Part shown: piece after piece, positions 18,679 through 26,174 of the stretch
How positions within the stretch are numbered: the stretch's first letter is position 1
How the letters are laid out: each line of letters starts with the position of its first letter
Translations under genes and position numbers: made by a program
Notes under the pieces: model-generated
Seen by the model: only the letters and a program-made list of their open reading frames with translations
Databases searched by the model: none
What the model was told of the DNA's origin: nothing
Assembly (NCBI GenBank): GCA_050742975.1
Contig: JBOGDQ010000255.1
Span: forward strand, 1 to 64,000
DNA length: 64,000 bases
Direction of reading: 5' to 3'
Source of the DNA: JBDTGE01 sp050742975
GTDB lineage: Bacteria > Actinomycetota > Actinomycetes > Mycobacteriales > Jatrophihabitantaceae

Positions 18679-19155
18679 GTGACCACACCGTCGCAGAACT
18701 ACGCGCAGCTGCCCGAGCCCGGAACGGCGCTGCCGCGCCAGGGCAGCGCGGACGGGTCCGGATCGGGTGACGTGGATGCGTCGGCGGGGCAGCTGGCGAC
18801 CCGGCTCGGTGAGCAGCTCTCGCGGCTGGTGCGCGACGAGCTGGCGCTCGCACAGCTCGAGGCCAAGCAGCGGGCGAAGAAGATGGGTGTGGGTGCCGGG
18901 ATGTTCGGTGTCAGCGGGCTGTTCGCGTTCTTCGGAGCGTGCTGCGCGGTGGCCGCCGCCGTCATCGGACTGGCCAACGTCTTGCGCCCGTGGGCGGCGG
19001 CGATCGCCGTCGCCATCGCCGCCTTCCTGGTCGCCGGACTGTTCGGGCTGCCCGCGCTGAAGCTCCTCACCTCGCGGCGCCCAGCCGTGCCACGGGACTC
19101 GATCGACAGCGTCAGGGCCGACGTGTCCGCGGTGAAAGCGGCGCTGCACAGGTGA
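18679..19155 (+). CDS. holin-like DUF1469 / Actinobacterial holin-X type membrane protein
   Basis: A 158-residue protein: a hydrophilic, Ser/Gly-rich start, then an amphipathic stretch LATRLGEQLSRLVRDELALAQLEAKQRAKKM, then two helices (SGLFAFFGACCAVAAAVIGLA and AAAIAVAIAAFLVAGLFGLP) and a short basic tail. This matches the phage-holin-family (DUF1469) proteins that actinobacteria carry in their own chromosomes. A phage role is not implied. GTG 18679 has GGAGG five bases upstream; ATG 18667 is the alternative. Its stop overlaps the DUF3618 start (GTGA). Confidence 0.8.
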   Translation: MTTPSQNYAQLPEPGTALPRQGSADGSGSGDVDASAGQLATRLGEQLSRLVRDELALAQLEAKQRAKKMGVGAGMFGVSGLFAFFGACCAVAAAVIGLANVLRPWAAAIAVAIAAFLVAGLFGLPALKLLTSRRPAVPRDSIDSVRADVSAVKAALHR

Positions 19156-19421
19156 GCGACGCCGACGCGATACGGGCGGACATCGAACTCACCCGGGCCG
19201 AGCTGGCGCAGACGGTCGACGCCCTGCACGCCAAGCTGGACCTGAAGGCGCAGGCGAGGCAGCGGACGCAGGACCTGAAGGTGCAGGCCCTGGAGCGGAG
19301 CCAGCAGCTCAAGCTCCAACTGTCCAAGCTGGCCCAGGACAATCCGACGGCGCTGCTGCTCGCTGCGGGCGCGGTGCTTGTGCTCATCTCGGCGCGCCGG
19401 CGGCGGCGTCGAAAGGCCTGA
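19152..19421 (+). CDS. DUF3618 small membrane-associated protein
   Basis: An 89-residue protein with the DUF3618 signature: DADAIRADIELTRAELAQTVDALHAKLD at the N-terminus, a charged coiled-coil-like middle rich in Gln/Lys/Leu, one membrane helix (ALLLAAGAVLVLISA) and a very basic end RRRRRRKA. It begins at GTG 19152 overlapping the holin-like stop, and the next gene begins one base after its stop. DUF3618 next to DUF1469 is a common actinobacterial pair of unknown function, thought to sit at the cell envelope. Confidence 0.82.
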   Translation: MSDADAIRADIELTRAELAQTVDALHAKLDLKAQARQRTQDLKVQALERSQQLKLQLSKLAQDNPTALLLAAGAVLVLISARRRRRRKA

Positions 19422-19422
19422 C

Positions 19423-20511
19423 GTGGTCGACGACGACGACCGGCCGGCGTGGGCCGAGGACCTGCTCGCGGCTGCCCGAGCCGCGGGCGAGGATGCGGCC
19501 GCCGCTCTGCGCCTGGCCGCCGACTACGGAGTGCAGCTGCCCCTGCCCGGTCAGGGACGGACGGCGACCCGCTGGCGGCTGCTCGCCGAGGTGTCGGCCT
19601 GCGACCTGACGGCCGGCCGGATCCTCGAGGCGCACAGCGATGCCCTGGCGATCCTGGCCGAGGCCGGTGCGGACGAGAACGGCACGGGCGCCGACCGCCG
19701 GCACAGCACGTGGGGGGTGTTCGCGGCCGAGGCGCCCGGCGCCCGGCTGGATGCCGAGTCGGACGGCGCTGGACACGTGCTGCGCGGCACCAAGCCCTGG
19801 TGCTCGCTGGGTGAACGCCTCGACCGGGCCCTGGTCACCGCCCATGCGGGGGAGCAACGGCAGCTGTTCGCCGTCGACCTGCACCATCCGTCGGTCCGGG
19901 CCGAGCCGCCGTCGGGCTGGGTGGCGCGGGGCCTGCGCAACGTGCCGAGCGGGCCGGTGCACTTCGACGCCACCCCGGCGCGGGCGGTCGGCGCGCGCGG
20001 CTGGTACTTGACCCGCCCGGGCTTCGCGTGGGGCGGGATGGGCGTGGCCGCCTGCTGGTACGGCGCGGCGCAGGCCCTCGGTCGCGCGTTGCGCCCGGCA
20101 CTCGCTCGGCGAGAGGGCGAGCTCGCGGCACTGCACGCCGGGATCGTGGACGTCGCATTGCACGCGGCTGCATGCGTCCTGGCGAGCGCTGCGGGCGAGA
20201 TCGACTCGGGGCAGGCGCGTGGTGCTGCCGGCGAGTTGCTCGCGCTCCGCGTCCGCGCCGTGGTGGCCGACACCGCCGAGCAGGTGTTGGCGCAGGTGGG
20301 GCACGCGCTCGGACCGGCACCGCTCGCCTTCGACGAGGAGCATGCCCGTCGGGTCGCCGACCTGCAGCTGTACGTCCGGCAGCACCACGCCGAGCGCGAC
20401 CTGGCCACGCTGGGCAGCGCGGTGCTCCACGACGGGCAGCCCGTGAGCGAGCTTGCGAGCGAACCAATGGGCACAGCAACGTCTTCGCGGCCGACGAAGG
20501 AGGCCGAGTGA
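19423..20511 (+). CDS. acyl-CoA dehydrogenase-like flavoprotein, divergent
   Basis: A 362-residue protein resembling acyl-CoA dehydrogenases: a helical N-terminus (WRLLAEVSACDLTAGRILEA), a middle beta domain (STWGVFAAE, then GHVLRGTKPWCSLGERLDRALV), and a C-terminal helical bundle (RPGFAWGGMGVAACWYGAAQALG, VADTAEQVLAQVGHALGP, VADLQLYVRQHHAERDLATLG). The last two resemble FAD-contacting segments of the family. I cannot place the catalytic Glu, so activity may be non-canonical. It starts with GTG 19423 one base after DUF3618 and ends in a GTGA overlap with the PIG-L/methyltransferase gene. Association with sugar-modifying genes instead of fatty-acid genes suggests a special substrate. Confidence 0.75.
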   Translation: MVDDDDRPAWAEDLLAAARAAGEDAAAALRLAADYGVQLPLPGQGRTATRWRLLAEVSACDLTAGRILEAHSDALAILAEAGADENGTGADRRHSTWGVFAAEAPGARLDAESDGAGHVLRGTKPWCSLGERLDRALVTAHAGEQRQLFAVDLHHPSVRAEPPSGWVARGLRNVPSGPVHFDATPARAVGARGWYLTRPGFAWGGMGVAACWYGAAQALGRALRPALARREGELAALHAGIVDVALHAAACVLASAAGEIDSGQARGAAGELLALRVRAVVADTAEQVLAQVGHALGPAPLAFDEEHARRVADLQLYVRQHHAERDLATLGSAVLHDGQPVSELASEPMGTATSSRPTKEAE

Positions 20512-21854
20512 GCTTCGATCACCGCGAGGCCGGGACGGTCGAGGAGCTATGGTCCGCCACGCTAGCTCGCCTGCCGCGGCTGGAAGCGTCCCTCGCCGAT
20601 GCTGTCGTGCTGGTCGTGGCGGCCCATCCGGACGACGAGACGCTCGGTGCCGGTGGCCTGATCCGCGATGCCGCCACGGGTGGCGCGAGCGTGCGGGTGC
20701 TCGTCGCGACCGACGGGGAGGCCTCGCATCCGGGTTCGCCGACCCTCTCGAGCGAGCGCCTGGCGACCGTGCGCCGCGCCGAGGTTGCCGAAGCGGTCGG
20801 CGCTCTCTCGCACGCGGCGAAGGTCGAGTTCCTCGGGCTGCCGGACGGCGCGCTGGGCGAGCATCTCGACCAGCTCACCGCCGCGATCGTCGAGCAGCTG
20901 GACGGGTGTACGCACGTCCTGTCGCCGTGGCGCGGTGATCATCACGCCGACCACGAGGCGGCGGCCGAGGCGGTACGGACGGCGGTGGCGGGACGGGCGG
21001 GCGTCCGACACTGGCAGTACCCGATCTGGGCCTGGCACTGGGCGCAGCCGGACAGCTCCGAGCTGCCGTGGCCGGTGATGCGGCGACTCGAGCTGACCCC
21101 CGCAGCCGTCCGCGCCAAGCAGACGGCGATCGGCTGCCACGCCAGCCAGCATGCGCCGCTGTCCGACGCGGCAGGGGACGAGCCGATCCTGTCGCCGGGC
21201 TTGCTGGCCCACTTCGCCCGCCCCTTCGAGACGTTCGTGGTCGATGGAGCTGTCGAGCCACCTGCTCCCGCGAGCGAGCCGGCCTACTTCGACGCGCTCT
21301 ACGCCGCGTCCGAGGATCCCTGGGGGCTGGGCGAGCGCTTCTACGAGCGACGCAAGCGGGAACTGCTGCTCGCCGCGCTGCCGCGCGAACGCTTCGACCG
21401 CGCCTTCGAGCCGGGCTGCGCCACCGGTCGCCTGACGGCCGAACTGGCGACCCGCTGCCGGACCGTGCTCGCGTGGGACGGCGTGGCAGCGGCCGTGCGG
21501 CAGGCTCGTGAACGGGTCGCCTCGCACGTGGTGACGGTGCAGCAGCGACGCATCCCCTACGACTGGCCGGACGGGCGGTTCGATCTCATCGTGCTGAGCG
21601 AGGTGGGCTACTACTGCCCCGAGCTCGACCTGCTGGCCGGGCGCGTGCGCGAGTCGCTGACGGGCGACGGCGTGCTGGTGGCCTGCCACTGGAATCACCC
21701 TGCGCCCGATCACTCCCACTCGGCACGCGAGGTACATGACGCGCTCGCCGTCGACCTGCGCCCGATCGCACACCATTTCGAAGCCGACTTCCTGCTCGAC
21801 GTGTGGTCGGTGACGGGGCGGTCAGTCGCCGACGCGGAAGGGATCCTTGCGTGA
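20508..21854 (+). CDS. PIG-L deacetylase fused to SAM-dependent methyltransferase
   Basis: A 448-residue two-domain protein. The N-terminal half (about residues 20-235) is a PIG-L/LmbE metal deacetylase: VVLVVAAHPDDETLGAGGLI (Zn ligands His, Asp, Asp) and SPWRGDHHADHEAA (second metal His). The C-terminal half (about 260-430) is a class I methyltransferase: FDRAFEPGCATGRLTAELAT is the SAM loop, followed by RFDLIVLSEVGYYCP, as in NodS-like N-methyltransferases. PIG-L enzymes remove an acetyl group from N-acetylglucosamine-type sugars. An attached N-methyltransferase suggests deacetylation then methylation of the freed amine; this is inference. Starts with GTG overlapping the upstream stop and ends with GTGA overlapping the glycosyltransferase. 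Confidence 0.87.
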   Translation: MSFDHREAGTVEELWSATLARLPRLEASLADAVVLVVAAHPDDETLGAGGLIRDAATGGASVRVLVATDGEASHPGSPTLSSERLATVRRAEVAEAVGALSHAAKVEFLGLPDGALGEHLDQLTAAIVEQLDGCTHVLSPWRGDHHADHEAAAEAVRTAVAGRAGVRHWQYPIWAWHWAQPDSSELPWPVMRRLELTPAAVRAKQTAIGCHASQHAPLSDAAGDEPILSPGLLAHFARPFETFVVDGAVEPPAPASEPAYFDALYAASEDPWGLGERFYERRKRELLLAALPRERFDRAFEPGCATGRLTAELATRCRTVLAWDGVAAAVRQARERVASHVVTVQQRRIPYDWPDGRFDLIVLSEVGYYCPELDLLAGRVRESLTGDGVLVACHWNHPAPDHSHSAREVHDALAVDLRPIAHHFEADFLLDVWSVTGRSVADAEGILA

Positions 21855-22558
21855 GCGCGGCGGCGATGATCAGCTCGGTCGGCGTCGTGATCCCGGTGGC
21901 GAACGAGCAGGCGACGATCGGTGCCTGCCTGCACTCCCTCGAGGTAGCCCGGGCGCGGCTGCACTCGGCCGTCTCGCCCGACCTCGAGGTGCGGATCGTC
22001 GTCGTGCTCGACCGCTGCATCGACGGCACGGCAGCGATCGTGCGGCGACACCGGCGGGTCGAGTCCGTCGCCTGCTCGGCCGGCCGGGTGGGCGCCGCGC
22101 GGGCCGTCGGAACCGATCGACTGCTCGGCGACGTCCGCGGTTCGCTTCGCCAGGTGTGGCTGGCGAACACGGACGCCGACTCGACCGTTCCGCCGGACTG
22201 GCTCACCGCCCAGGTGGCCGAAGCCTGCCGCGGCGCGCACCTGGTGCTGGGCACGGTGCTGCCCGAGGCCGGCCTGGCTGCGGTCACCGAAAGTGCCTGG
22301 TTCGACGGCCATCGACTGCGGGAGGGCCATCCTCATGTGCACGGGGCGAATCTCGGCATCCGGGCCGATGTCTACACCGCACTCGGGGGCTGGTCGGGTC
22401 TGTCGACCGGCGAGGATGTCGCACTGGCTGCGCGCGCCGCCTCGGCCGGGCAGTTGCAGATCGTGCGGACCGCGCGCATTCCGGTCCGCACCAGCTCGCG
22501 GCTCACCGGACGCGCGCCGCGCGGATTCGCCGGTTACCTGCGCGAGCTCCCGGCCTGA
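21851..22558 (+). CDS. family 2 (GT-A) glycosyltransferase
   Basis: A 235-residue GT-A protein: VGVVIPVANEQATIGACLHSL is the nucleotide-binding strand-turn-helix, VVVLDRCIDGTA replaces the usual DDGSTD, and VWLANTDADSTVPPDWL holds the metal-binding acidic motif. HVHGANLGIRADVYTALGGW and GEDVALAARA form the acceptor site. No membrane helices, so it works in the cytosol on a soluble or membrane-surface acceptor. It is the last gene of the coupled row and probably transfers the sugar that PIG-L then deacetylates, or the reverse. Confidence 0.83.
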   Translation: MSAAAMISSVGVVIPVANEQATIGACLHSLEVARARLHSAVSPDLEVRIVVVLDRCIDGTAAIVRRHRRVESVACSAGRVGAARAVGTDRLLGDVRGSLRQVWLANTDADSTVPPDWLTAQVAEACRGAHLVLGTVLPEAGLAAVTESAWFDGHRLREGHPHVHGANLGIRADVYTALGGWSGLSTGEDVALAARAASAGQLQIVRTARIPVRTSSRLTGRAPRGFAGYLRELPA

Positions 22559-22648
22559 CCGACGGCCCGGGTCGGTCCCGCCGCGCGCCTGGATTGATCC
22601 TGCCGGAAGGCGGGTAGGCAGCAAACAGGGGGAGCGAGGAGGTCAGGA

Positions 22649-23956
22649 ATGTCCGTCGGACGGGTGGACCTGACCTCTGAGCGGTGGCGCCGGCTGATCC
22701 CGATCGCGTTCATCACCTACTCCTTTGCGTACCTGGACCGCTCGAACTACTCGATCGGGTCCGCCGGCGGCCTCACCGACCACCTCCACATCACCTCGAC
22801 CCAGTCCGGCCTGCTCGGCGGGCTGTTCTTCATCGGCTACTTCCTGTTCCAGGTCCCGGCCGGGAGCTTCGCGGAGCGGCGCAGCGTGAAGTCCCTGCTG
22901 TTCTGGTCACTGTCCGCGTGGGGCGTGCTGGCCGCGCTGCAGGGCGTCGTCACCACATACTGGTTGCTGCTCGCCGACCGGTTCCTGCTGGGCGTCGTCG
23001 AAGCGGTCGTGCTGCCCGCGATGCTCGTGTTCCTCTCGCACTGGTTCACCCGGGCCGAGCGCGGACGGGCCGACACCTTCCTGATCCTCGGCAACCCGGT
23101 CACGCTGATGTGGATGTCGGTGGTCTCCGGCTACCTCGTCGCCGCCGTGGGTTACCGGTGGATGTTCATCATCGAAGGATTGCCCGCTATCGGCTGGGCG
23201 TTCCTGTTCCGCCATCTGGTCGACAACCGTCCCGAGGACGCCGCCTGGCTCGACGACGGCGAGCGCGAGGACATCGAGCAGGCGATCGCACACGAGCAAC
23301 AGGAACTCCCGGAGCCGCGCGGCTTCCGCGACGTGGCGCGCTCGTGGAACGCGATCGTGTTGTCCGCGCAATATCTGCTGTGGAGTGTCGGCGTCTACGG
23401 CCTGGTCTTCTGGCTGCCGTCGATCGTCAAACACCTGACCGGAAAAGGGATCGGCTCGACCGGTCTGCTGACCGCCGTGCCCTACGCCGCTGCCGTCGTC
23501 GCTATGGTGGCCGTCTCGACCGCCTCGGACCACCTCGCCAGCCGGCGGGTGTTCACGTGGATTCCGCTGCTCATCTCGGCCGCCTGCTTCGCGCTGTCGT
23601 ACGTGACGCGGGGAGGCGCTTTCACGACGTCGTTCATCCTGCTCATCATCGCCGCAGCCGGCATGTACGCGCCGTACGGGCCGTACTTCGCGCACATCCC
23701 CGAGCTGTTCCCGGCGGCTGACGCCGGGCCGGCAACCGGGATGATCAACGCGTTCGGCGGGCTCGGAGGCTTCGTCGGCACCTACATCGTGGGCGCTCTG
23801 GGCGGCGGCAACTCGGCGGTGCCGTTCATGTTCCTCGCCGCATGCCTGCTGGCCGCGGCTCTGCTGATGTTCGCCGTGCGGCATCCCGGTTCCTCGCCCG
23901 AGCCCGCCGCGCTCCGGGTCGCTACCGCACCTTCCGCGTACCCCGCCCGCGGGTGA
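22649..23956 (+). CDS. MFS transporter (anion:cation symporter type)
   Basis: A 435-residue, 12-helix MFS protein. FITYSFAYLDRSNYSIGSAG at helix 1 and GGLFFIGYFLFQVPAGSFAE at helix 2 are typical of the ACS branch that takes up organic acids such as hexuronates, tartrate or phthalate. RGRADTFLILGNPVTLMWMS and a conserved cytoplasmic loop RPEDAAWLDDGERE follow. GAGGAGG lies eight bases before ATG 22649. Its 3' end overlaps the convergent small hydrophobic gene by 35 bases. Substrate not predictable. Confidence 0.85.
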   Translation: MSVGRVDLTSERWRRLIPIAFITYSFAYLDRSNYSIGSAGGLTDHLHITSTQSGLLGGLFFIGYFLFQVPAGSFAERRSVKSLLFWSLSAWGVLAALQGVVTTYWLLLADRFLLGVVEAVVLPAMLVFLSHWFTRAERGRADTFLILGNPVTLMWMSVVSGYLVAAVGYRWMFIIEGLPAIGWAFLFRHLVDNRPEDAAWLDDGEREDIEQAIAHEQQELPEPRGFRDVARSWNAIVLSAQYLLWSVGVYGLVFWLPSIVKHLTGKGIGSTGLLTAVPYAAAVVAMVAVSTASDHLASRRVFTWIPLLISAACFALSYVTRGGAFTTSFILLIIAAAGMYAPYGPYFAHIPELFPAADAGPATGMINAFGGLGGFVGTYIVGALGGGNSAVPFMFLAACLLAAALLMFAVRHPGSSPEPAALRVATAPSAYPARG

Positions 23957-24089
23957 AGCCGGCGCCGACCAGCGACAGCACGAACAGCACGCAGGCCAGC
24001 ACGAACAGCCAGAACAGGCCGTGGACGACGAAGCCGATGATGCCGGCGATGACCCAGATCAGGATCAGGAGCAGCAGCAGCGCGATCAT
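23922..24089 (-). CDS. small hydrophobic membrane protein, 55 residues
   Basis: Starts at ATG 24089 with a clear GGAGG site eight bases before it and encodes MIALLLLLILIWVIAGIIG, then FVVHGLFWLFVLACVLFVLS, and a basic tail RGRGTRKVR. Two membrane helices fill nearly the whole protein. Short proteins of this kind are common in actinobacteria and are simply called hydrophobic protein; the role is unknown. It follows the PRC-barrel gene by 36 bases on the same strand, so it is probably the last gene of that unit. It overlaps the 3' end of the convergent MFS gene. Confidence 0.75.
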   Translation of the reverse strand: MIALLLLLILIWVIAGIIGFVVHGLFWLFVLACVLFVLSLVGAGFTRGRGTRKVR

Positions 24090-24125
24090 GGGAGTCCTCC
24101 GTCGTTCGTTCGGCTGGTCGTCGGG

Positions 24126-24482
24126 TCAGCGGCGGGCCAGCCGCCGCTCGCCGCTGGTGCCCGGCTGGTAGGCCAGGCCGTAGTGCGCGAACACGGCCGG
24201 CTCGTCGGCGAGCGTCAACTCGCCGTCGACGTCGATCGACGGGGCGTCCTTGATCTGCTTCTTCGGCGCGGTCACCTTCACGTGCCGCGGCGAGACCAGC
24301 GCGCCGTGCAGCGGCACGAACACCAGCCGGCGCCGCCCGAGCACGCCGACCTTCACGCTCGCGAACGTGGGCTCGTCAGTGGCTGTGTCGAAGTACACCG
24401 ACTCCAGGGAACCCACCCGGTCCCCGCTGGCATCGACCAGGTCGTGCTCGCGCCAATCACGAATGTTCTCCGCGGCAAACAC
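24126..24482 (-). CDS. PRC-barrel domain protein
   Basis: A 118-residue protein: NIRDWREHDLVDASGDRVGS and LESVYFDTATDEPTFASVK make the PRC beta-barrel, followed by RRRLVFVPLHGALVSPRHVKV. The C-terminal part DGELTLADEPAVFAHYGLAY is a conserved extension of this actinobacterial subfamily. Function is unknown; PRC barrels bind RNA or partner proteins and are often stress-induced. The start is taken as GTG 24482, five bases after the GAF-ANTAR stop, where family similarity begins (VFAAENIRDW); the site for ribosome binding is weak. Confidence 0.8.
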   Translation of the reverse strand: MFAAENIRDWREHDLVDASGDRVGSLESVYFDTATDEPTFASVKVGVLGRRRLVFVPLHGALVSPRHVKVTAPKKQIKDAPSIDVDGELTLADEPAVFAHYGLAYQPGTSGERRLARR

Positions 24483-24487
24483 CCTCG

Positions 24488-25225
24488 TCAGCCACTTTCG
24501 GTCGGGTCGGTGAGGAGCAGGTCGATGTGCAGGTCGCCGGTGATCACGTCGTGGGCGGTCTGGGCTAGCCGCGCGCCGTGGGTGCGGGCGTGGCTGCGTA
24601 GTCGTCGGAAGGCTTCGTCCATGCTGAGGTTGCCGCGTTCGGCGAGTACGCCTTTGGCCTGTTCGATGGTGATGCGGCTGTGTAGGGCGCCTTCGAGTTG
24701 TTCGACGATGGTTTCGCTGCGGTGGATGGCGCGCTCCTGCAACAGGCCGATGGTGGCGACGTCGGCCAGCGCCTGCGCGATGTGCAGGTCGTCTTCGGAC
24801 AGCGCGCCGGGGCTGGTGCTGAACAGGTTCAGGGCGCCGATGACGTCCGTGCGCAGGCGAAGCGGCAGGGCGTGCACGGCGGCGTAGCCCTCGCTCAGCG
24901 CGGCGGGGGTGAAGCGCGGCCATCGGTCGCTCATCGCGGCCAGGTCCGGGGCGGCGACCAGGTTACCGGAGTTGTAGCAGTCCAGGCAGGGTCCTTCGTC
25001 GGCCTGTAGCTGGAACAGTTCCAGCAGCCGGGTCTGCTCGTCGGTGGAGGCCATCACGTGCAGGCTGCCGCGCTGATCGGTCAGCAGCAGGCCGGCTTCG
25101 TCGGTGTCCAGCAGCTGCACGCTGTGTTCGACGAGGCGGTAGAGCAGGTCCGCGACGTCGTAGTCCGAGACCAGTGTGTCGGCCAGGTCCACGAAGGCGG
25201 TGGCCAGTTCTTGTTCGCGTGCCAT
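24488..25225 (-). CDS. GAF-ANTAR antitermination regulator
   Basis: A 245-residue protein. An N-terminal GAF sensor (about residues 20-165; AGLLLTDQRGSLHVMAS, then EGPCLDCYNSGNLVAAPDL) is followed by an ANTAR RNA-binding domain (about 180-240; LHSRITIEQAKGVLAERGNL and FRRLRSHARTHGARLAQ). ANTAR proteins bind paired hairpins in nascent RNA to prevent termination. The Cys-containing pocket sequence is common in this subfamily. Upstream lies a perfect 8-base inverted repeat (25278-25303). It heads a likely unit with the PRC-barrel and hydrophobic genes. Confidence 0.87.
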   Translation of the reverse strand: MAREQELATAFVDLADTLVSDYDVADLLYRLVEHSVQLLDTDEAGLLLTDQRGSLHVMASTDEQTRLLELFQLQADEGPCLDCYNSGNLVAAPDLAAMSDRWPRFTPAALSEGYAAVHALPLRLRTDVIGALNLFSTSPGALSEDDLHIAQALADVATIGLLQERAIHRSETIVEQLEGALHSRITIEQAKGVLAERGNLSMDEAFRRLRSHARTHGARLAQTAHDVITGDLHIDLLLTDPTESG

Positions 25226-25277
25226 CCTGGTTCGCTTCCTGGTCGGGACCTGATCGGGGTCCTGGTCCGTCCGGTCG

Positions 25278-25303
25278 GTTACCGGGGTGCTGCAGCCGGT
25301 AAC
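25278..25303. repeat. perfect inverted repeat upstream of GAF-ANTAR gene
   Basis: GTTACCGG (25278-25285) and CCGGTAAC (25296-25303) are exact reverse complements separated by 10 bases. It lies 52-78 bases before the ATG at 25225. As RNA it would form an 8-bp stem with a 10-base loop; as DNA it could be an operator. ANTAR targets usually have two hairpins with hexaloops, so a direct ANTAR target is not shown. Confidence 0.55.
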
Positions 25304-25355
25304 TTTACGCCGCGAACCCGGCCGGCGGCGCCGGTTCGCGGGCCGGTGCCTGGTG

Positions 25356-26054
25356 TCAGGTCGGGTCGGGTTGGGTCGGGTCGGAGTCCAGGCGCAGTCG
25401 GCGTTCGACGATGTCCGCGGCGATCTCGTCCAGGCTGCGCCCGTCGGTGTAGGCGTGTGCGCGCAGGCGGGCGAAGGCTTGTTCGGCGCTGACGCCGAGT
25501 TGGGCGACGAGCATCCCGGTGGCTTGGTGCACCCGCTGACGGTTCGAGCCGTGCCCGTCCAGCCAGTTCGGGTCCGGATCGTCGCCCGGCGCGCTGGCGC
25601 GGACCGACAGCAGCGACACGGTGGCCACGTCCACCCCGCGCAGCGCCGTGGCCACCTGCGGCCCGGTCAACGCTCCGGCCTGGGTCCGGTACCCGTCGCA
25701 GACGCCGACGGTGATCGCGCCGAGCTGCATCGGGAACGCGAACAGTGCACCGACCGGCAGCGCCGCGGCCTCGGCGGTGAACACCGGCCAGCGGGCCGCG
25801 GCCGCCGGTGCGGCCAGGTCCGGGATCAGCACCGGGCGACGGGTCGTGAACGCGGCCAGCGCCGGACCTTCACCGAGGCGGTACTGCACCGCGGTGATCT
25901 CGGCGATCACCTCATCGCTCGCGCACACCGTGTCACGCATGACGTCCGAACTCATCACCGTGAACGCGGCGCCGGTCAGCGGGGCCCTGGTCAGGAACGC
26001 CCGGCACACCACCAGCGCCGACGGCATCCCGTCGGGGTCCGGGTCGTCGCTCAT
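25356..26054 (-). CDS. second GAF-ANTAR regulator
   Basis: A 232-residue paralogue of the preceding type. The GAF-like sensor (GAAFTVMSSDVMRDTVCASD, then QYRLGEGPALAAFTTRRPVL and IPDLAAPAAAARWPVF) leads to an ANTAR domain (RQRVHQATGMLVAQLGVSAE, then FARLRAHAYTDGRSLDEIA). Similarity to its neighbour is only at the domain level, so this is not a recent duplication. The end of the gene is a run of GGTCG-type repeats encoding SDPTQPDPT. 130 bases separate it from the other ANTAR gene, so each may have its own promoter. Confidence 0.85.
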   Translation of the reverse strand: MSDDPDPDGMPSALVVCRAFLTRAPLTGAAFTVMSSDVMRDTVCASDEVIAEITAVQYRLGEGPALAAFTTRRPVLIPDLAAPAAAARWPVFTAEAAALPVGALFAFPMQLGAITVGVCDGYRTQAGALTGPQVATALRGVDVATVSLLSVRASAPGDDPDPNWLDGHGSNRQRVHQATGMLVAQLGVSAEQAFARLRAHAYTDGRSLDEIAADIVERRLRLDSDPTQPDPT

Positions 26055-26174
26055 TGCGTTCGCGCTCCTTCACGGCTTGCGTGTGGGCCACGGTCAGGCG
26101 CGAACAGGGTCCGGGTCGGCGCGATTATCGGTAAGCACCACCCTAGCCCGATCAGCCGCGCTGGCCCCGCCCGA

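Noticed and set aside
18679..19155. Prophage or lysis cassette suggested by the holin-like protein
   Set aside because: No endolysin, integrase or structural genes nearby; DUF1469 with DUF3618 is a normal chromosomal actinobacterial pair.
20508..21854. Mycothiol deacetylase (MshB) or Mca
   Set aside because: The PIG-L domain is fused to a methyltransferase and lies with a GT2 gene and flavoprotein; MshB/Mca are stand-alone.
25356..25385. GGTCG repeats as an origin or binding iteron
   Set aside because: They encode the last residues of the GAF-ANTAR protein (DSDPTQPDPT) and are explained by its codons.
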